DNA of 64,000 nucleotides from Micropterix aruncella (lineage: Eukaryota; Arthropoda; Insecta; Lepidoptera; Micropterigidae), in assembly GCA_944548615.1 (NCBI GenBank), contig OX155952.1, forward strand, positions 32,070,278 to 32,134,277. Direction: 5' to 3'. The position numbers and the translations under genes are program-made. This document shows, one piece after another, positions 20,915 to 31,129 of the stretch. Numbering within the stretch: position 1 is the first letter of the stretch; the number at the start of each line of letters is the position of its first letter. The notes under the pieces are model-generated. The model was not told the origin of the DNA. It worked only from the letters and a program-made list of their open reading frames with translations, and made no database searches.

Positions 20915-20997
20915 GCTCACCCCCCAGAAGTGTAATAACACTGATGGGCCCGACTTCGGTCAGTGAATTCCATGGCAGCTCCATTTGTATTTATTTA
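20915..20997 (+). mobile_element. RLE-LINE 3' tail, copy 3 (heavily truncated)
   Basis: It contains CCAGAAGTGTAATAACAC and ATTCCATGGCAGCTCCATTT, colinear with the 3' UTRs of the copies ending at 8338 and 24985. Only the last ~80 bases are left, as expected from strong 5' truncation during target-primed reverse transcription. Confidence 0.7.
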
Positions 20998-21203
20998 TAT
21001 ATGTATCGCATAATTCGTTTTCGATTCGTAATGATTTGGTTCTTTTCAAGTTCCTAGCGAACGGCACATAAAATCGCCCTGCAGGTTTCATTTCAACTCA
21101 ATCTCAAATGATCCTTTGCTTTTTGTCCAGGATGGTGGTGATAGGACACAGTTCAGTAAAAAATGTTGTTAATTGGCGGATTGCACTAACTTTGATGCCC
21201 CTA

Positions 21204-21690
21204 TAACGGCGGTTCCTAAAGTGGGGCCCGCAAGGGGACGCCAGGGGGTCCGCAAACTCCTTTAAAATGTTTTTATTTATGATAAATTTATTACAATAAT
21301 TGCTATCAAATCAGAAATGTATCAGTAATAGATTAGGCAAGCGAGACAAGTCTGGAGATAAGAATGTGATAGAAATGAAACGGTCCCTTTTTGGTGGTAT
21401 TTTCGGGCTGTGGATCCAGTGTCAATAAAGACGCTCCTTAAAGAAAGCATTTTATCATCTTTTTAGGAGAGAATATATAGAAATATTTGATGAAGCTTTA
21501 AAATTTCTAATGCTGTTCCCAACCAAAACCTACGTATGTGAAAAACTCTTTCAACTCTAGTATACACCAAAAGTAAATATCAGAATTGATTGCAGATGGA
21601 GCTTGATTTACGACTTTAGCATCAATACCAAACTGAATGAACTACTAAATAAAAAGCAGTACCATTTATGAAATCGGAGACTGTCACGGT
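21204..21690 (+). pseudogene. hAT (SCAND3/ZBED-like) remnant
   Basis: An end-like sequence GGCGGTTCCTAAAGTGGGGC followed by CAGGGGGTCCGCAAAC (21206-21260) resembles hAT termini of the CAGCGGTTCTCAAAGTG type. Downstream, around 21480-21555, a frame reads EALKFLMLFPTKTYVCEKLF and, after a shift, MELDLRL, matching the ALKFLxxFPSTYLCExxFS..DLRLAL pattern of the hAT dimerisation region. Stops and shifts make it non-functional. Confidence 0.5.
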
Positions 21691-21699
21691 TTGACATTA

Positions 21700-22130
21700 T
21701 AAATAAGATAAAAAGCGAATTACCTAAGTGATTTTTGTAGCACCCGAAGTTTCGGCGACGTTGCAGCCGCCGTTGTCCAGGGTATACTGAAAGAGCTATC
21801 AATCCGTTGTTCCGCATGTAGACCTTAATAAAGACGATGATTACAAACTCTCTTCTACGTGGAATCATCTTCTTAAAATGTTCCCACCGCCAAAAGCCAA
21901 TCGCAATGACGTAAGACAGGATACAGTGAGTGTTATATGCATGACGGAGAGTGCCCCCCCCACCATCGTTATAATTTACACAGTGGCGGCAGCGGTATGT
22001 GGCCTACCCGCGGAACAACGGATTGACAGCTCTTTCAGTCTCCCTAGACAACAGCGGCTGCAACGTTGCCGAATCGTCGAATGCTATAAAATTCATGCGG
22101 TAAATTCGATTTTATCTTATTTATAACAGT
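21700..22130 (+). pseudogene. Penelope-like element remnant with inverted 3' arms
   Basis: From 21827 the + frame reads NKDDDYKLSSTWNHLLKMFP, the end of the GIY-YIG endonuclease region of Penelope-like retroelements (family pattern: REAIEI...N.DDGYKLS.TW.P.L). It runs open to 22126. The following 3' UTR (22013-22127: CGGAACAACGGATTGACAGC, GCGGCTGCAACGTTGCCGAA) is present again in inverted orientation at 21703-21812 just upstream. Inverted partial copies are typical of Penelope insertions. A minus-strand relative lies at 54005-54480. Confidence 0.6.
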
Positions 22131-22139
22131 ACCATCTAT

Positions 22140-23660
22140 CAAATTAAAAATATGTCAGTTTGAATATGTCTAATTTTAGGTTGTTTTTTATAACCGTCCA
22201 TGTGAATAAAGATATTTTGTCATATTTTTATTTTATTTATCTTTTATTTGCACTCCTTTCCAGTGGTACATATATTGGGGGCATATTATCGTCCTGGATT
22301 GTTGTGATATCGGTTCATGGGTTCAGATTTTTTGGTAACAAGATCAAAAATAAAATCCGCAGGTTTTGAGAAGACAACATCAGATAAAGCTATAAAATTA
22401 ATCACGGCGGTTGCTAAAATCGCCAGAGAGATGTCTCTACCATATTATTGAAAAAACTACCTTTTTTCTCTGCGCACTCTTCAGATTAAGCCATAACAGT
22501 CATTTGTAGTTCTTGCTGCAAAAAGGGCATGCAAGGTTCTCGGTGTTAACGCCATGTCGATTTGTGATATTTCGTTAGATGTAGCAGGAACTCTCCCCCC
22601 GATCAGCCGCTTGAGGGATCTGGGTTGCAAGGCCATCAACCCGAGGAATTCTTTCATGCCGTCCGCAATGAATCAGCAGTTTTGCTGTAAACGATGATGC
22701 TGCTCCGATGGATGACCTCCTCTCTCTTCAAGGTTAATCAGCAGCGCCTGTTGTTCGTGACGGTGTGGTTCCGAAGTGTCAACTTGAAAAGCAAATCCAT
22801 CGTATAGCCACCCGGGCAGTTCAGCGTCACTACACTCGAACTAGGGTAATACAGGACTACCATCTGGTTGCATCAGGAGCGTCTTGTCCGGGCCGTAGTG
22901 GTCATCTCAGAAGAAGGGCGGAGGGATCGTCTAGAAAAGCCTTCTAGATGCGATTTAATACCGCACTTTGCTTGTCGGATAAAACTGGACACAGGTGAAG
23001 AGAATCGATTTAGATTTTTCGATGGAGTAGGTTAATTTCATTGACGGATTGCAAAAGCGCAAAAGTCCTTGCATGATGAGGTTAGAGCTGTTCCTTCAAA
23101 CGACTGCCAATTTTCTCAGCGTCTGGTAGTTGTCTTTTAAGTTGGTCTTCACAAATGGCCTCTCCATAGTTGACTGATAATATGATCCGCATTGGCGCTA
23201 CGGAAGACACCGCCAGTTGAACTGAGTAGCAGCTCGCCGGTGGAAGTATCATTTCTGAGACCTTTAGTTACAATATTATCTTATACATTTTGGAGTGTAT
23301 TCTTCTGTTAGCTATGTGCGAGGTATTGATTTGCAAACCTGTAAATAGACATAAAATATTATAATTAATTTCTTATATTTTAATTTGTAGATAAGGCCAA
23401 AATGGGGGGAAAGGTGGAATGTTTTTTTAAAAATATCAATAAAGTTCCAGGGGTTTACACTTTGATAGGATATTTCACATTTATTTAACAAAAAAATAAC
23501 TGAGAAATTTCTAAAATTAAATATAAAAAAAAATGTTAAAATATTATAAAATAAAATAAGTAAATAAATATGAAATTGTTACCATACGTGTTACCATAAA
23601 AAAAAACCTAATATGTTTCGTATAATACATAATATGTTTCGTGTAATAAAATGGTATTGG
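22140..23660. other. Unassigned 1.5 kb
   Basis: No gene was recognised. 22490-22990 is less AT-rich than its surroundings and has a 60-codon open frame at 22765-22947 rich in Arg and Ser, but no motif I can name. It may be a decayed transposon. 23280-23640 is AT-rich with short direct repeats (ATAATATGTTTCGTR at 23610 and 23630). Confidence 0.3.
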
Positions 23661-23669
23661 TTGTCCTTG

Positions 23670-24985
23670 CGCAAACCAGCTGACCCCTCGACTCTCTCCA
23701 GGTCCAAACAAAATTTTGGGCTAGCGCTAAAACTGCCCTCTCTGCTCTACGCCAACTCCAGAATAACCAAAAATTCGATTCTGTGCAATTTCAAAGATCC
23801 GGCAATATCGAAGCACGTAATAAGTGGCCGTAGTGATTCAAATGATCAACAAGCCCGCGTAGACTTCCACAGACAGTTACGTATGGAATCAGTCGGAATG
23901 GCACTGTACAACCATGAGCGGTGTGGACTTGAAGAAGTCTCTCTTGTGTGGAGATTACGACAGCAACGGTATGGCTCATGCTATTGGCCTTCAATGCCAG
24001 AATGATTGGACAACAATTGGGGACTTTTGCATTCCGCCTCCAATGCACTGGAAGGTAATGCTCTATGACTGGACGCCAGAGATGCTGAAATTTTATTTGA
24101 ATGCCTTTCAGCATACACTCCAGACCCCAGTAACCTCGCTCGTTGGGAGCTATGCCGAGGATAGTTCTTGTCCCCTTTGTAGCAATACCCCTTGCACAGC
24201 TAGACGTATTCTAGCTGGCTGCAAGGTGGCCTTAGATCAAGGACGGTACACTTACCGCCATGACAAAGTTCTCGCCGTTATTCGCGAGGTAATTAGCCTC
24301 TCAGTGGCTCGTGCCAACAAGGGTTTGACAGTATCCTCCAAACCCCCAATACAGTTTGTGCGGGATGGCTCTAAAGGCGAAAAACATTTACCTACAAAAC
24401 CTTTCTCAATAATTGGGAAAGCTTCATATTGGAGTCTGGAGGTCGAATCTGTCTCTAAGCAGTATAAATTACCTGAAAGTCATGGATGCACAGCCCTCCG
24501 TCTAGATATAACTTTTTACTCTCTATCTCAGAAAGTGGCACTTATTGTAGAATTAACTGTTCCATGGGAATCAAATATCCCAAAAGACCACGAGTACAAA
24601 TTAAATAAATACCATGATCTCGCAAATGCCGTGACCCGGAATGGCTTCAATGTCCGGAACCTTCACGAGGTGGAAGTGGAAGCTGCCAGCCAAATCTCTG
24701 TTTCACCTCTTTAAAGATCTTGGTCTTTCCAGAAAAATAATCAACTCTTTCCTAGACAAAATACCTAAAACTGAGGTTTCCGCATCTCAAATTCTATGGC
24801 TTCGAAAATGGAGTGAATGGGTGGTAAGGTGAATGCTCACATGTAACAAGACAGCTATCCTAAACCTACCACAGCCAGTCGTTAGTCCGGAATCCACCGC
24901 TCACCCTCCCAGAAGTGTAATAATGGTATTATGACGGGCCCGACTCCGGTAGGTGAATTCTATGTCAGCTCCGTTTGCATTTATT
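23670..24985 (+). pseudogene. LINE with restriction-like endonuclease, copy 2 (3' end, frameshifted)
   Basis: The first frame (to about 23960) encodes the region after the reverse transcriptase (SRITKNSILCNFKDPAISKH). A shift then leads into 23914-24714. That frame contains DWTPEMLKFYLNAFQHTL, the CCHC knuckle CPLCSNTPCTARRILAGC and a restriction-like endonuclease core, LRLDITFYSLSQKVALIV followed by ELTVPWESNI and KLNKYHDLA. The D and E(L)T residues match the PD..D...E pattern of R2/CRE/HERO-type elements, which nick target DNA with this domain. The reverse transcriptase itself is missing (5' truncation). The 3' UTR ends GTCAGCTCCGTTTGCATTTA. Homologues: 7481-8338 and 20915-20997. Confidence 0.75.
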
Positions 24986-24999
24986 ATTTATTTATTACA

Positions 25000-26230
25000 T
25001 ATTTAATATAATAGTAGTATTATAGTGTAACATGATTTTAAGTAATTTATGGTTGCTTTGATTTTTTTTGTATTTTTACTCAATCCTTTATTTATATACA
25101 TGTGATATGAAGTATAAATTAAGCCTTAACACTTATTCAATATGTTTTTTCATCCATACATCCACATTTCTCCACATAAAGATATTTCACCTTTATAAAA
25201 ATATGAGGCCATTTATAAAAATAGATTGCCGACTACTGCTCAAGAGAGTTTAAACTCAAACTAAAGACTCTAAGTACCATACGTTGGCCTGCCACCCCTC
25301 CAAATGAGAAACTAAATAACTCTACACTACCGGTCTCTTTATTTACACACTTTGATGTATTTTAATATTATTTACATATTTTATATTTATCTGACACACA
25401 TTCCCAAATTATTGTATGTAAACACCATAGCTGTATAGAGGGGGTTAATTCTTAAATATTTTTTTCTCAAAAGTAGTTTTTTTTGGGACGTACAGCAATT
25501 GTGACCTAAAATCATTGATTCTTAATTGCAAGATGACTTACCGATAGTGATTGCGTCTAGGTTGGAAATGGATTGTTTATGCCATCAAAGCAACTTTTAT
25601 GACTTACAGCAGCCGCTTGCGTTTTTTGAGGGCAACAATTAAGCCAATTTAAACGTCGCTCGTGGTTTTAAAGGGGCCCAGCCTAGCTGTAGTTGTTTAC
25701 GACAGGTTAGGTTGTTAATTATGGGATGCATCCTTCTTGAATATTGGTTAAATGAAGTCAGTCTTACATACAATTTAAACGGTCAAGAAGTTAACACAGG
25801 TCTTATATACAATTTAAAAATAAATAGGTCTTACTATCCTTCAAACATAGTCACCCGGATATCGTCGTTTTCTGTACCTGGTGGTGCTCGCTAGCTTTGA
25901 ACAGCTTTTATGTCGCCATTTACACATTTTTGCTCGTTTTCTCGATAAGTGATAAAAATTGATTTCTGAAATGAACATGACTTCTTTTCTAAACACATAT
26001 CAAAACATCGAATATTTGTATCGCTATATACAACCGAAAAGATAGATGACCGCCGCTTATAACCGACTCAAATTTTAAAAAGAGGTTATTGAAAATTTTG
26101 ACACTTCAATGTTGACATATCGCCGGTCGCGTTCAGCCACAACGATTCAAATGCGGCAATGGGAACAAAATGATTTGATTGGTGAAAGCCGCTACATAGT
26201 TGAACGCAAACAAACGCGCAGCTACTTTAG
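25000..26230. other. Non-genic AT-rich stretch
   Basis: No supported gene. Two partial direct repeats of TCTTACATACAATTTAAA / TCTTATATACAATTTAAA (near 25763 and 25801) are visible. Nothing else was recognised. Confidence 0.35.
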
Positions 26231-26254
26231 TTGGCCTTTTCACGGGTCCCATCA

Positions 26255-26360
26255 AACTTGCAGAAGGCAGATTTGCAGACGGCAATCTTGCAGACGGCAT
26301 TCTTGCAGGCGGCAGTTTTGCAGAAGGCAATCTTGCAGAAGGCAGTTTTGCAAATGTCAA
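26255..26360 (+). repeat. 15-bp minisatellite, array A (pentapeptide-like coding pattern)
   Basis: About seven copies of a 15-bp unit, consensus GGCARTYTTGCAGAN, run from 26255 to 26355. In the frame from ATG 26200 they read as five-residue repeats (FADGN, LADGI, LAGGS, FAEGN, LAEGS), with an A at a constant position and L/F two residues later, resembling the A(D/N)LxX pentapeptide repeat. All frames are open because the unit lacks stops, so coding is not established. Confidence 0.6.
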
Positions 26361-26440
26361 ACTGACGTTTCGAGGGTCGGGTAGGGAAGAAACCAGTCCA
26401 CTTCTTGTCCTCTCCATCGCGGATCTCAGCAATCAACTGT

Positions 26441-26690
26441 CGATTTTAGGGAAAGAAAACCCTAACCTAACCTAACCTAACAGAAAAACTTAAAACATTT
26501 TTTTTAATGTTTAGTTTGATGTACTGAATCATCCACTACAAGGATGCCGGTAATTAATGTCACGTCGATTTTAGGGAAAGAAAAACCTAACCTAACCTAA
26601 CCTAACAGAAAAACTTAAAACATTTGTACAGCTAATCCTTGTAGTGGATGTACTGAATCATCCACTACAAGGATGCCGGTAATTAAATGT
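26441..26690 (+). repeat. Duplicated ~125-bp block with (CCTAA)4 telomere-like tracts
   Basis: Four CCTAA units stand at 26461-26480 and four again at 26586-26605, each preceded by CGATTTTAGGGAAAGAAAA and followed by CAGAAAAACTTAAAACATTT. The block therefore is duplicated with a 125-bp offset. It ends with CATCCACTACAAGGATGCCG in both copies. CCTAA/TTAGG is the ancestral insect telomere repeat. Near 26638-26673 CTTGTAGTGGATG and CATCCACTACAAG form a hairpin with a short loop. Confidence 0.65.
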
Positions 26691-26904
26691 GGAGAGGTAA
26701 AAATATTCACCACTTTAATTTACCCTGACATGATAATTTGCTACTTATTTTTCTAAATTTAAAATTAATAACATATGACCGCTTTACTGCTTTATTTTTG
26801 GTTTGTAAAATAATATAAAATTATTTTATTCATGTAATCATGTCCTAATGCGCCATTCTCAAACGTTGCTAACTTCGGGTTTGTATGCAAGTTTGCTTTC
26901 TACA

Positions 26905-27005
26905 AGAATGCCGTCTGCAAAAATGCCGCCTGCAAGGTTGCCGCCTGCAAGGTTGCCGCCTGCAAGGTTGCCTCCTGCAAATCTGCCCTCAACAGATTTG
27001 GAACT
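26905..27005 (-). repeat. 15-bp minisatellite, array B, inverted relative to array A
   Basis: Six to seven units, read on the minus strand as GGCAACCTTGCAGGC or close variants (RFAGG, NLAGG, GIFADG in translation). Same unit as array A but in opposite orientation, so the two arrays bracket the telomere-like block as an inverted pair about 550 bp apart. Confidence 0.6.
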
Positions 27006-27019
27006 GTCAAAAGTGACAT

Positions 27020-27480
27020 TTGTGCAAGACTGCCGCATGCAAAACTGGCGCCCCCCAATATGTGTATTTAGTTGTCATGATTTTGGATTATCAAAAGTAT
27101 TGATTTAGTATTAAATGAAATATGGCGCAATATTTAATACTAGCGAAACGTTGCCTGCATTTCAATCCCGCTTTATTTTTCCTCATCCTGAAAGTGAAAC
27201 CATTAAAATGTATCGAGCGACCATAGGCAGACCGACTACCGACCCGAAATGACATACAGCGCGATCTGATTTCGGTCAGGTTGTATCGCCTTGCCACTCA
27301 CGGCCCAATCGTTCGAATCAATACAATTGATTAAATTGATTATTATTATTTAGTGATATTATAATCTGACCCGGCACGCCGCAGCAGTCGGACAGTTATT
27401 AGTTGCCGTGGGGTGAAGACGTGCCCAGCTGGTAGTGTTACGCCAGCTAATAGGAAAGAATGGATGTTGCCCATCTATAA
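27020..27480. other. Non-genic stretch
   Basis: No gene or repeat was recognised between the minisatellite and the transposon-like sequence beginning near 27486. Confidence 0.3.
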
Positions 27481-27485
27481 ATTAT

Positions 27486-27560
27486 AGCAGTGGTGTAACT
27501 AAGCCGTTGCAGCCGGTGCGGCGCACCGGGGCCCACGGTAGTTTGGGGGCCAAAAACCGA
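27486..27560. repeat. Transposon-end-like sequence (GTGGTGTAACTAAG...GGGGCCC)
   Basis: AGTGGTGTAACTAAGCCG followed by CGGCGCACCGGGGCCCACGG resembles the CAGTGGCGTAACTA...GGGGCCC ends common to many insect hAT-like non-autonomous elements. A matching second end was not found, so this is a fragment at best. Confidence 0.35.
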
Positions 27561-27880
27561 ACTTTTCGTTTTACCTACGATTGACGTGACCCCGCCTATT
27601 TTTTCGCTGGTGCGCCCATTTAAGGCATTTTCTCAGATTTTATGTCGCCTTAAGTATCTTATACACGGTTTGAAACCAAGCTAAAAACCAAGGTCACCTT
27701 GAAGAGAAGCGAGTTGCGCGTTGCCGGCTACACGGTTTAAAACCAACCCCAAACTTCAGTATGTTTGAACGCTTCACGCAGAGAAGACGTATCTACGCTC
27801 GTACCGTACATTCACTACAACGACGTCATGGCGCCTTACCTATCTAAACTACAAAAAGTTGGGGTGAGCCTTGCACTTTT

Positions 27881-28243
27881 ATGTGCAAGCGAAGGAAAAA
27901 AAGAATATGGATGAAGCGGTGGTTGAAGGAAAGATTAACCCTTAGTCATATAAACTTAATTAACCTACTGGACTTTGAGGACATACATAACTTCCTAAGA
28001 ATGGATAAAGAAAGTTTTTACGAATTATTGGATATGATCAGGCCATTTATAACTAAAAAAGATACAAACATGAGACCAGCTATATCTGCTGAAGAAAGGC
28101 TAATAGCCACACTAAGATTTCTAGCCACTGGAAGAGACTATAAGGATTTGAGATATAGCTCGATAGTATCACATCAACTGCTATCAAAAATCATTCCTGA
28201 AACTTGCTGTGCAATCTACAAGGTTTTGAAAAAAACAATCAAG
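27881..28243 (+). CDS. HARBI1-like transposase (PIF/Harbinger), exon 1
   Basis: ATG 27881 opens a 121-codon exon ending at a consensus donor (ATCAAG|GTAAGT). It starts with a basic segment and contains FLRMDKESFYELLDMI, ISAEERLIATLRFLATG and YSSIVSHQLLSKIIPET, the helix-turn-helix N-terminal half of HARBI1/PIF transposases (F.M....F..LL..I ... ERL...LRFLATG). This half binds DNA. Splicing to 29439 keeps the frame (TIK|LPSTEEEW). The flanking repeats near 27650-27740 (ACACGGTTTGAAACCAA and ACACGGTTTAAAACCAA) look like subterminal repeats of the element. Confidence 0.8.
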
Positions 28244-28316
28244 GTAAGTAATCAAAAGGTTTATTTATATACGTTTATTCCTATTTTTATTTCTATTTCT
28301 TTTTCTACGTTTATTT

Positions 28317-29162
28317 CTATTTTCTAAAAAGTAACATTTCTTTTAAAATGTCTTTTGCCGAACCCTCTGCATATAATACTGTATTTTCAAGTATGTTGAC
28401 AGCGTTCTGCGAAGATGGTGTAGAATTTGGATGTGTGATTTGCGAGGAATTTGGAAAGATTTGGAAAGAATGAGACGAAGTAAGTGTTGGGGGATCATGC
28501 TGTGTATGAGAAGAAGGAGATGTGGGTGATTGAATATAAATAGGGGAATTTGTGGTTGGTGAATTCGCTGGGTGAGGGATTTGGTGAGAACGAGATAAAG
28601 CAGAAGACGTAGGATAATGTTGTGTATGAGAAGAAGGAGAAGGAGTTGCTTCGAAGGGAATAGGAGAATGTAAAGGAGGCGAAGTCGCTGGGTGAGGTAT
28701 TTGGTGATAACGAGATGAAGCAGATGGCGGAGGATACTGTTGTGTATGAGAGGAAGAAGGAGTTGGTTCAATTTGAATATACTGATAGCTATTAGAGGAA
28801 GCTGCAGATGAGGAGCGAGGTGATTGTGGAAATTGGGTCGAAGGAGGTGAGTGTACGAACGATTGAGCCGAGTCATGTGATGAATAGTGACGTGTTCTTG
28901 ATGGAATTTCTATTCTTGTATCAAAGGTCAAATTGTTGGTTTTAGCGAGAAATATGATATCTGAAATTAGTTTCTCGGCAAGATCTCGCTGCTGACCGAG
29001 GGGTATTTCTTCCATTTTCTTGGCCACATATACTCCGAATGCATTCGATTCCGTTGTGGTGGTTAATAAATTATGTGCCGTATCTATTAATTTTTCTTTT
29101 TTCATTTCGATGTTTCGTTCTCTTGTCATATGTTTTCTTTTCGTCCCGCCTATATGAGGTTC
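28317..29162 (-). CDS. BESS-motif exon of the Harbinger partner protein, antisense in the transposase intron
   Basis: Read on the minus strand, an acceptor (TTTTTGTTTCAG, ends 29163) precedes [17 protein letters not shown] and then [20 protein letters not shown] with [15 protein letters not shown], a BESS-type interaction motif, after which comes a long Ser/Pro/His-rich tail made of three diverged repeats of about 40 residues ([24 protein letters not shown]). It is open for 282 codons to the stop at 28317. Harbinger elements encode such a MADF/Myb-like DNA-binding partner for the transposase. The MADF exon that should precede the acceptor is not found to the right; the LINE fragment at 30000 may have replaced it. 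Thus partial. Confidence 0.65.
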   Translation of the reverse strand, partial: EPHIGGTKRKHMTRERNIEMKKEKLIDTAHNLLTTTTESNAFGVYVAKKMEEIPLGQQRDLAEKLISDIIFLAKTNNLTFDTRIEIPSRTRHYSSHDSAQSFVHSPPSTQFPQSPRSSSAASSNSYQYIQIEPTPSSSHTQQYPPPSASSRYHQIPHPATSPPLHSPIPFEATPSPSSHTQHYPTSSALSRSHQIPHPANSPTTNSPIYIQSPTSPSSHTQHDPPTLTSSHSFQIFPNSSQITHPNSTPSSQNAVNILENTVLYAEGSAKDILKEMLLFRK

Positions 29163-29186
29163 CTGAAACAAAAATATAGAATATGA

Positions 29187-29391
<205 letters not shown>

Positions 29392-29438
29392 CGTGGGTAG
29401 TTTTTAAATGATCTAATTTATATTTTATTTCTTTACAG

Positions 29439-29981
29439 CTGCCGTCAACGGAGGAAGAATGGAAAATGTCTATGCAGCTATTTGAAACACAATGGCAATT
29501 CAATAATTGTGTCGGTTGTATGGATGGGAAACATATTTTAATACAAAAACCGCCTGAAAGTGGCTCCCTTTTCTTCAACTATAAGGGTACATTTAGCGTA
29601 GTTTTATTCGCCATCGTAAATGCAAATTACGAATTTATTTACGTTCATACAGGCTCAAACGGGAGCCAGTGTGATGGAGGCATATTCAAGGAGACGTCAT
29701 TTTATGCAAAGCTTACTAACAACGAATTGCATTTGCCTGAATTGTACTTGCTACCAGGAACAGATATATCTGTACCATATGTTTTTTTGGGTGATAGTGC
29801 TTTTGGACTTGAAAAACATGTTATGAAACCATTTCCTGAACGACACATTTCAAGGGAGCAAACAATATTCAACTACAGATTATGTCGAGCAAGAAGAATT
29901 GTTGAAAACGCTTTCGGCATCCTTGCGTCTCGTTTTCGAGTTTTTAGACAACCGATCAATTTAAGTCTCGAAAATATATAA
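29439..29981 (+). CDS. HARBI1-like transposase, exon 2 (DDE domain, C-terminus cut)
   Basis: After the acceptor TTTCTTTACAG (ends 29438) the frame continues from exon 1: LPSTEEEWKMSMQLFETQWQ, then the catalytic core. All three acidic residues are visible: GCMDGKHI (first D), FLGDSAFGL (second D) and RIVENAFGIL (E). The HARBI1 fold catalyses strand transfer, usually with 3-bp TWA target duplications. The frame stops at 29981, right after FRVFRQPINL, where the family normally continues for about 40 more residues; foreign LINE sequence begins at about 30000, so the C-terminus has been lost or replaced. Otherwise exons 1 and 2 are open over 302 codons, so decay is recent. Confidence 0.8.
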   Translation: MPSTEEEWKMSMQLFETQWQFNNCVGCMDGKHILIQKPPESGSLFFNYKGTFSVVLFAIVNANYEFIYVHTGSNGSQCDGGIFKETSFYAKLTNNELHLPELYLLPGTDISVPYVFLGDSAFGLEKHVMKPFPERHISREQTIFNYRLCRARRIVENAFGILASRFRVFRQPINLSLENI

Positions 29982-29999
29982 GAAAATATATAAGATCGT

Positions 30000-31120
30000 T
30001 TCCTACTCTGTCTGCATCTTTGCTTGTCCCTGATACAGCTGAGATTTGTTCGAAAAAAGGGTCGACTTGAGTCGTGCTTTTCTAATCAGCGTCAGTAGTA
30101 AGCGGTGCATCAATTGCAATTGGCCTTCTTCCATCGAGCTTTCAATTTTTATTCCCACACGCGAAAAACCAACCACCCCCCTGAAGTTTGGCTAGATGCC
30201 TTCTTCAGGGTAAATCTTAGGAGCCCTTTTTGAGTTTTCCCTCGGCGACTCCTCCTCTGACCGTGTGCGTTTACTGCCCTTTGGTCATCAGATATGGGAG
30301 TTCTCTGACGGGCCAGGCTCTTAATATCTTTCCAGGGCTTGAGGCATTCTACAGATGCTTCTTTAGCACTCACGTTTGCTACCCTCAGCATCCTAATCGT
30401 TTTCGAGCAGCGCCGGAAAACGTTGCCCTGCGCTTCTCGTGTGTCTCAGTATTAATTTATTCATTAGTTCATTTCTTTGGGCATATCAGAGTCGTTTCCT
30501 ACTATGTCTGCATCTTTGCTTGTCCCTGATACATCTGAGATTTGTTTGAAAAAAGGGTCGACTTGAGTCGTGCTCCTTGGCTCCAAAATGTTTCCTTCCC
30601 GGACGGTACCGTCCTGGTCGGAGTTTTGAGGGGATTCATTTTTTAAATCGTCCATATTTGTTCCTAGGAGTAGTCAGGAAAGCGTCGTCAAAAAACCGAC
30701 AGGGCCTGTTACCGGTCAGAGGGCTTTTCTACTTTCTGATTCATCCTGGTTTCAGAAAGCCACCGTTAGAGACTGAGCTCTCCCTTAGCCACGCAGCCGT
30801 TGGCACGGTATGGGTAACATATTGGCTTGGGGTGGAGGTCTTTTGGCCTCCAAGTCACAACTTCAGGGTTCTCTCCCTCTTGTAGCTAACCGGGGTTTCC
30901 AGAGTGCACCGGCACGTTCACGCACTCTTTCCCATCCTAGTTTGAGACTATTCTGGGCCAGAGGAAGGCGTGCACACGGGGAGGTAGATCTCCATCGCAC
31001 CCCTGTGGAGATGATTACCTCCACGTCCAAACTCACTGAACCACTCATACACAGAGCTACGAGATGGCTTTATCGCCATCGCCAAATGCCAATTGAAGCC
31101 TCTGGGAACGCTCTAATTGA
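30000..31120 (-). pseudogene. 5' region and ORF1 start of a LINE, truncated
   Basis: On the minus strand a 5' UTR-like segment (31120-30656, with ACCGTGCCAACGGCTGCGTG) leads to an ATG at 30655 (MDDLKNESPQNSDQDGTV..). The UTR motif resembles ACCGTGCTAATGGCTGCATG of the intact LINE at 45922-50931, and GGAACAAA precedes the ATG in both. The ORF1 is stopped after 63 codons and continues degenerate, with another piece 30391-30149 rich in Arg and Lys. An 84-base segment (TTTCCTACT.TGTCTGCATC to GACTTGAGTCGTGCT) occurs twice, at 30000 and 30493. No reverse transcriptase is present. It borders the Harbinger exon. Confidence 0.45.
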
Positions 31121-31129
31121 CTTAACGCC

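Noticed and set aside
26109..26475. A pentapeptide-repeat protein gene in the 15-bp minisatellite
   Set aside because: All frames on both strands are open because the repeat unit lacks stop codons; no start context or neighbouring domain supports translation.
26255..27005. CRISPR-like array reading of the short regular repeats
   Set aside because: The unit is a simple 15-bp minisatellite without unique spacers, in an intron-bearing insect genome.
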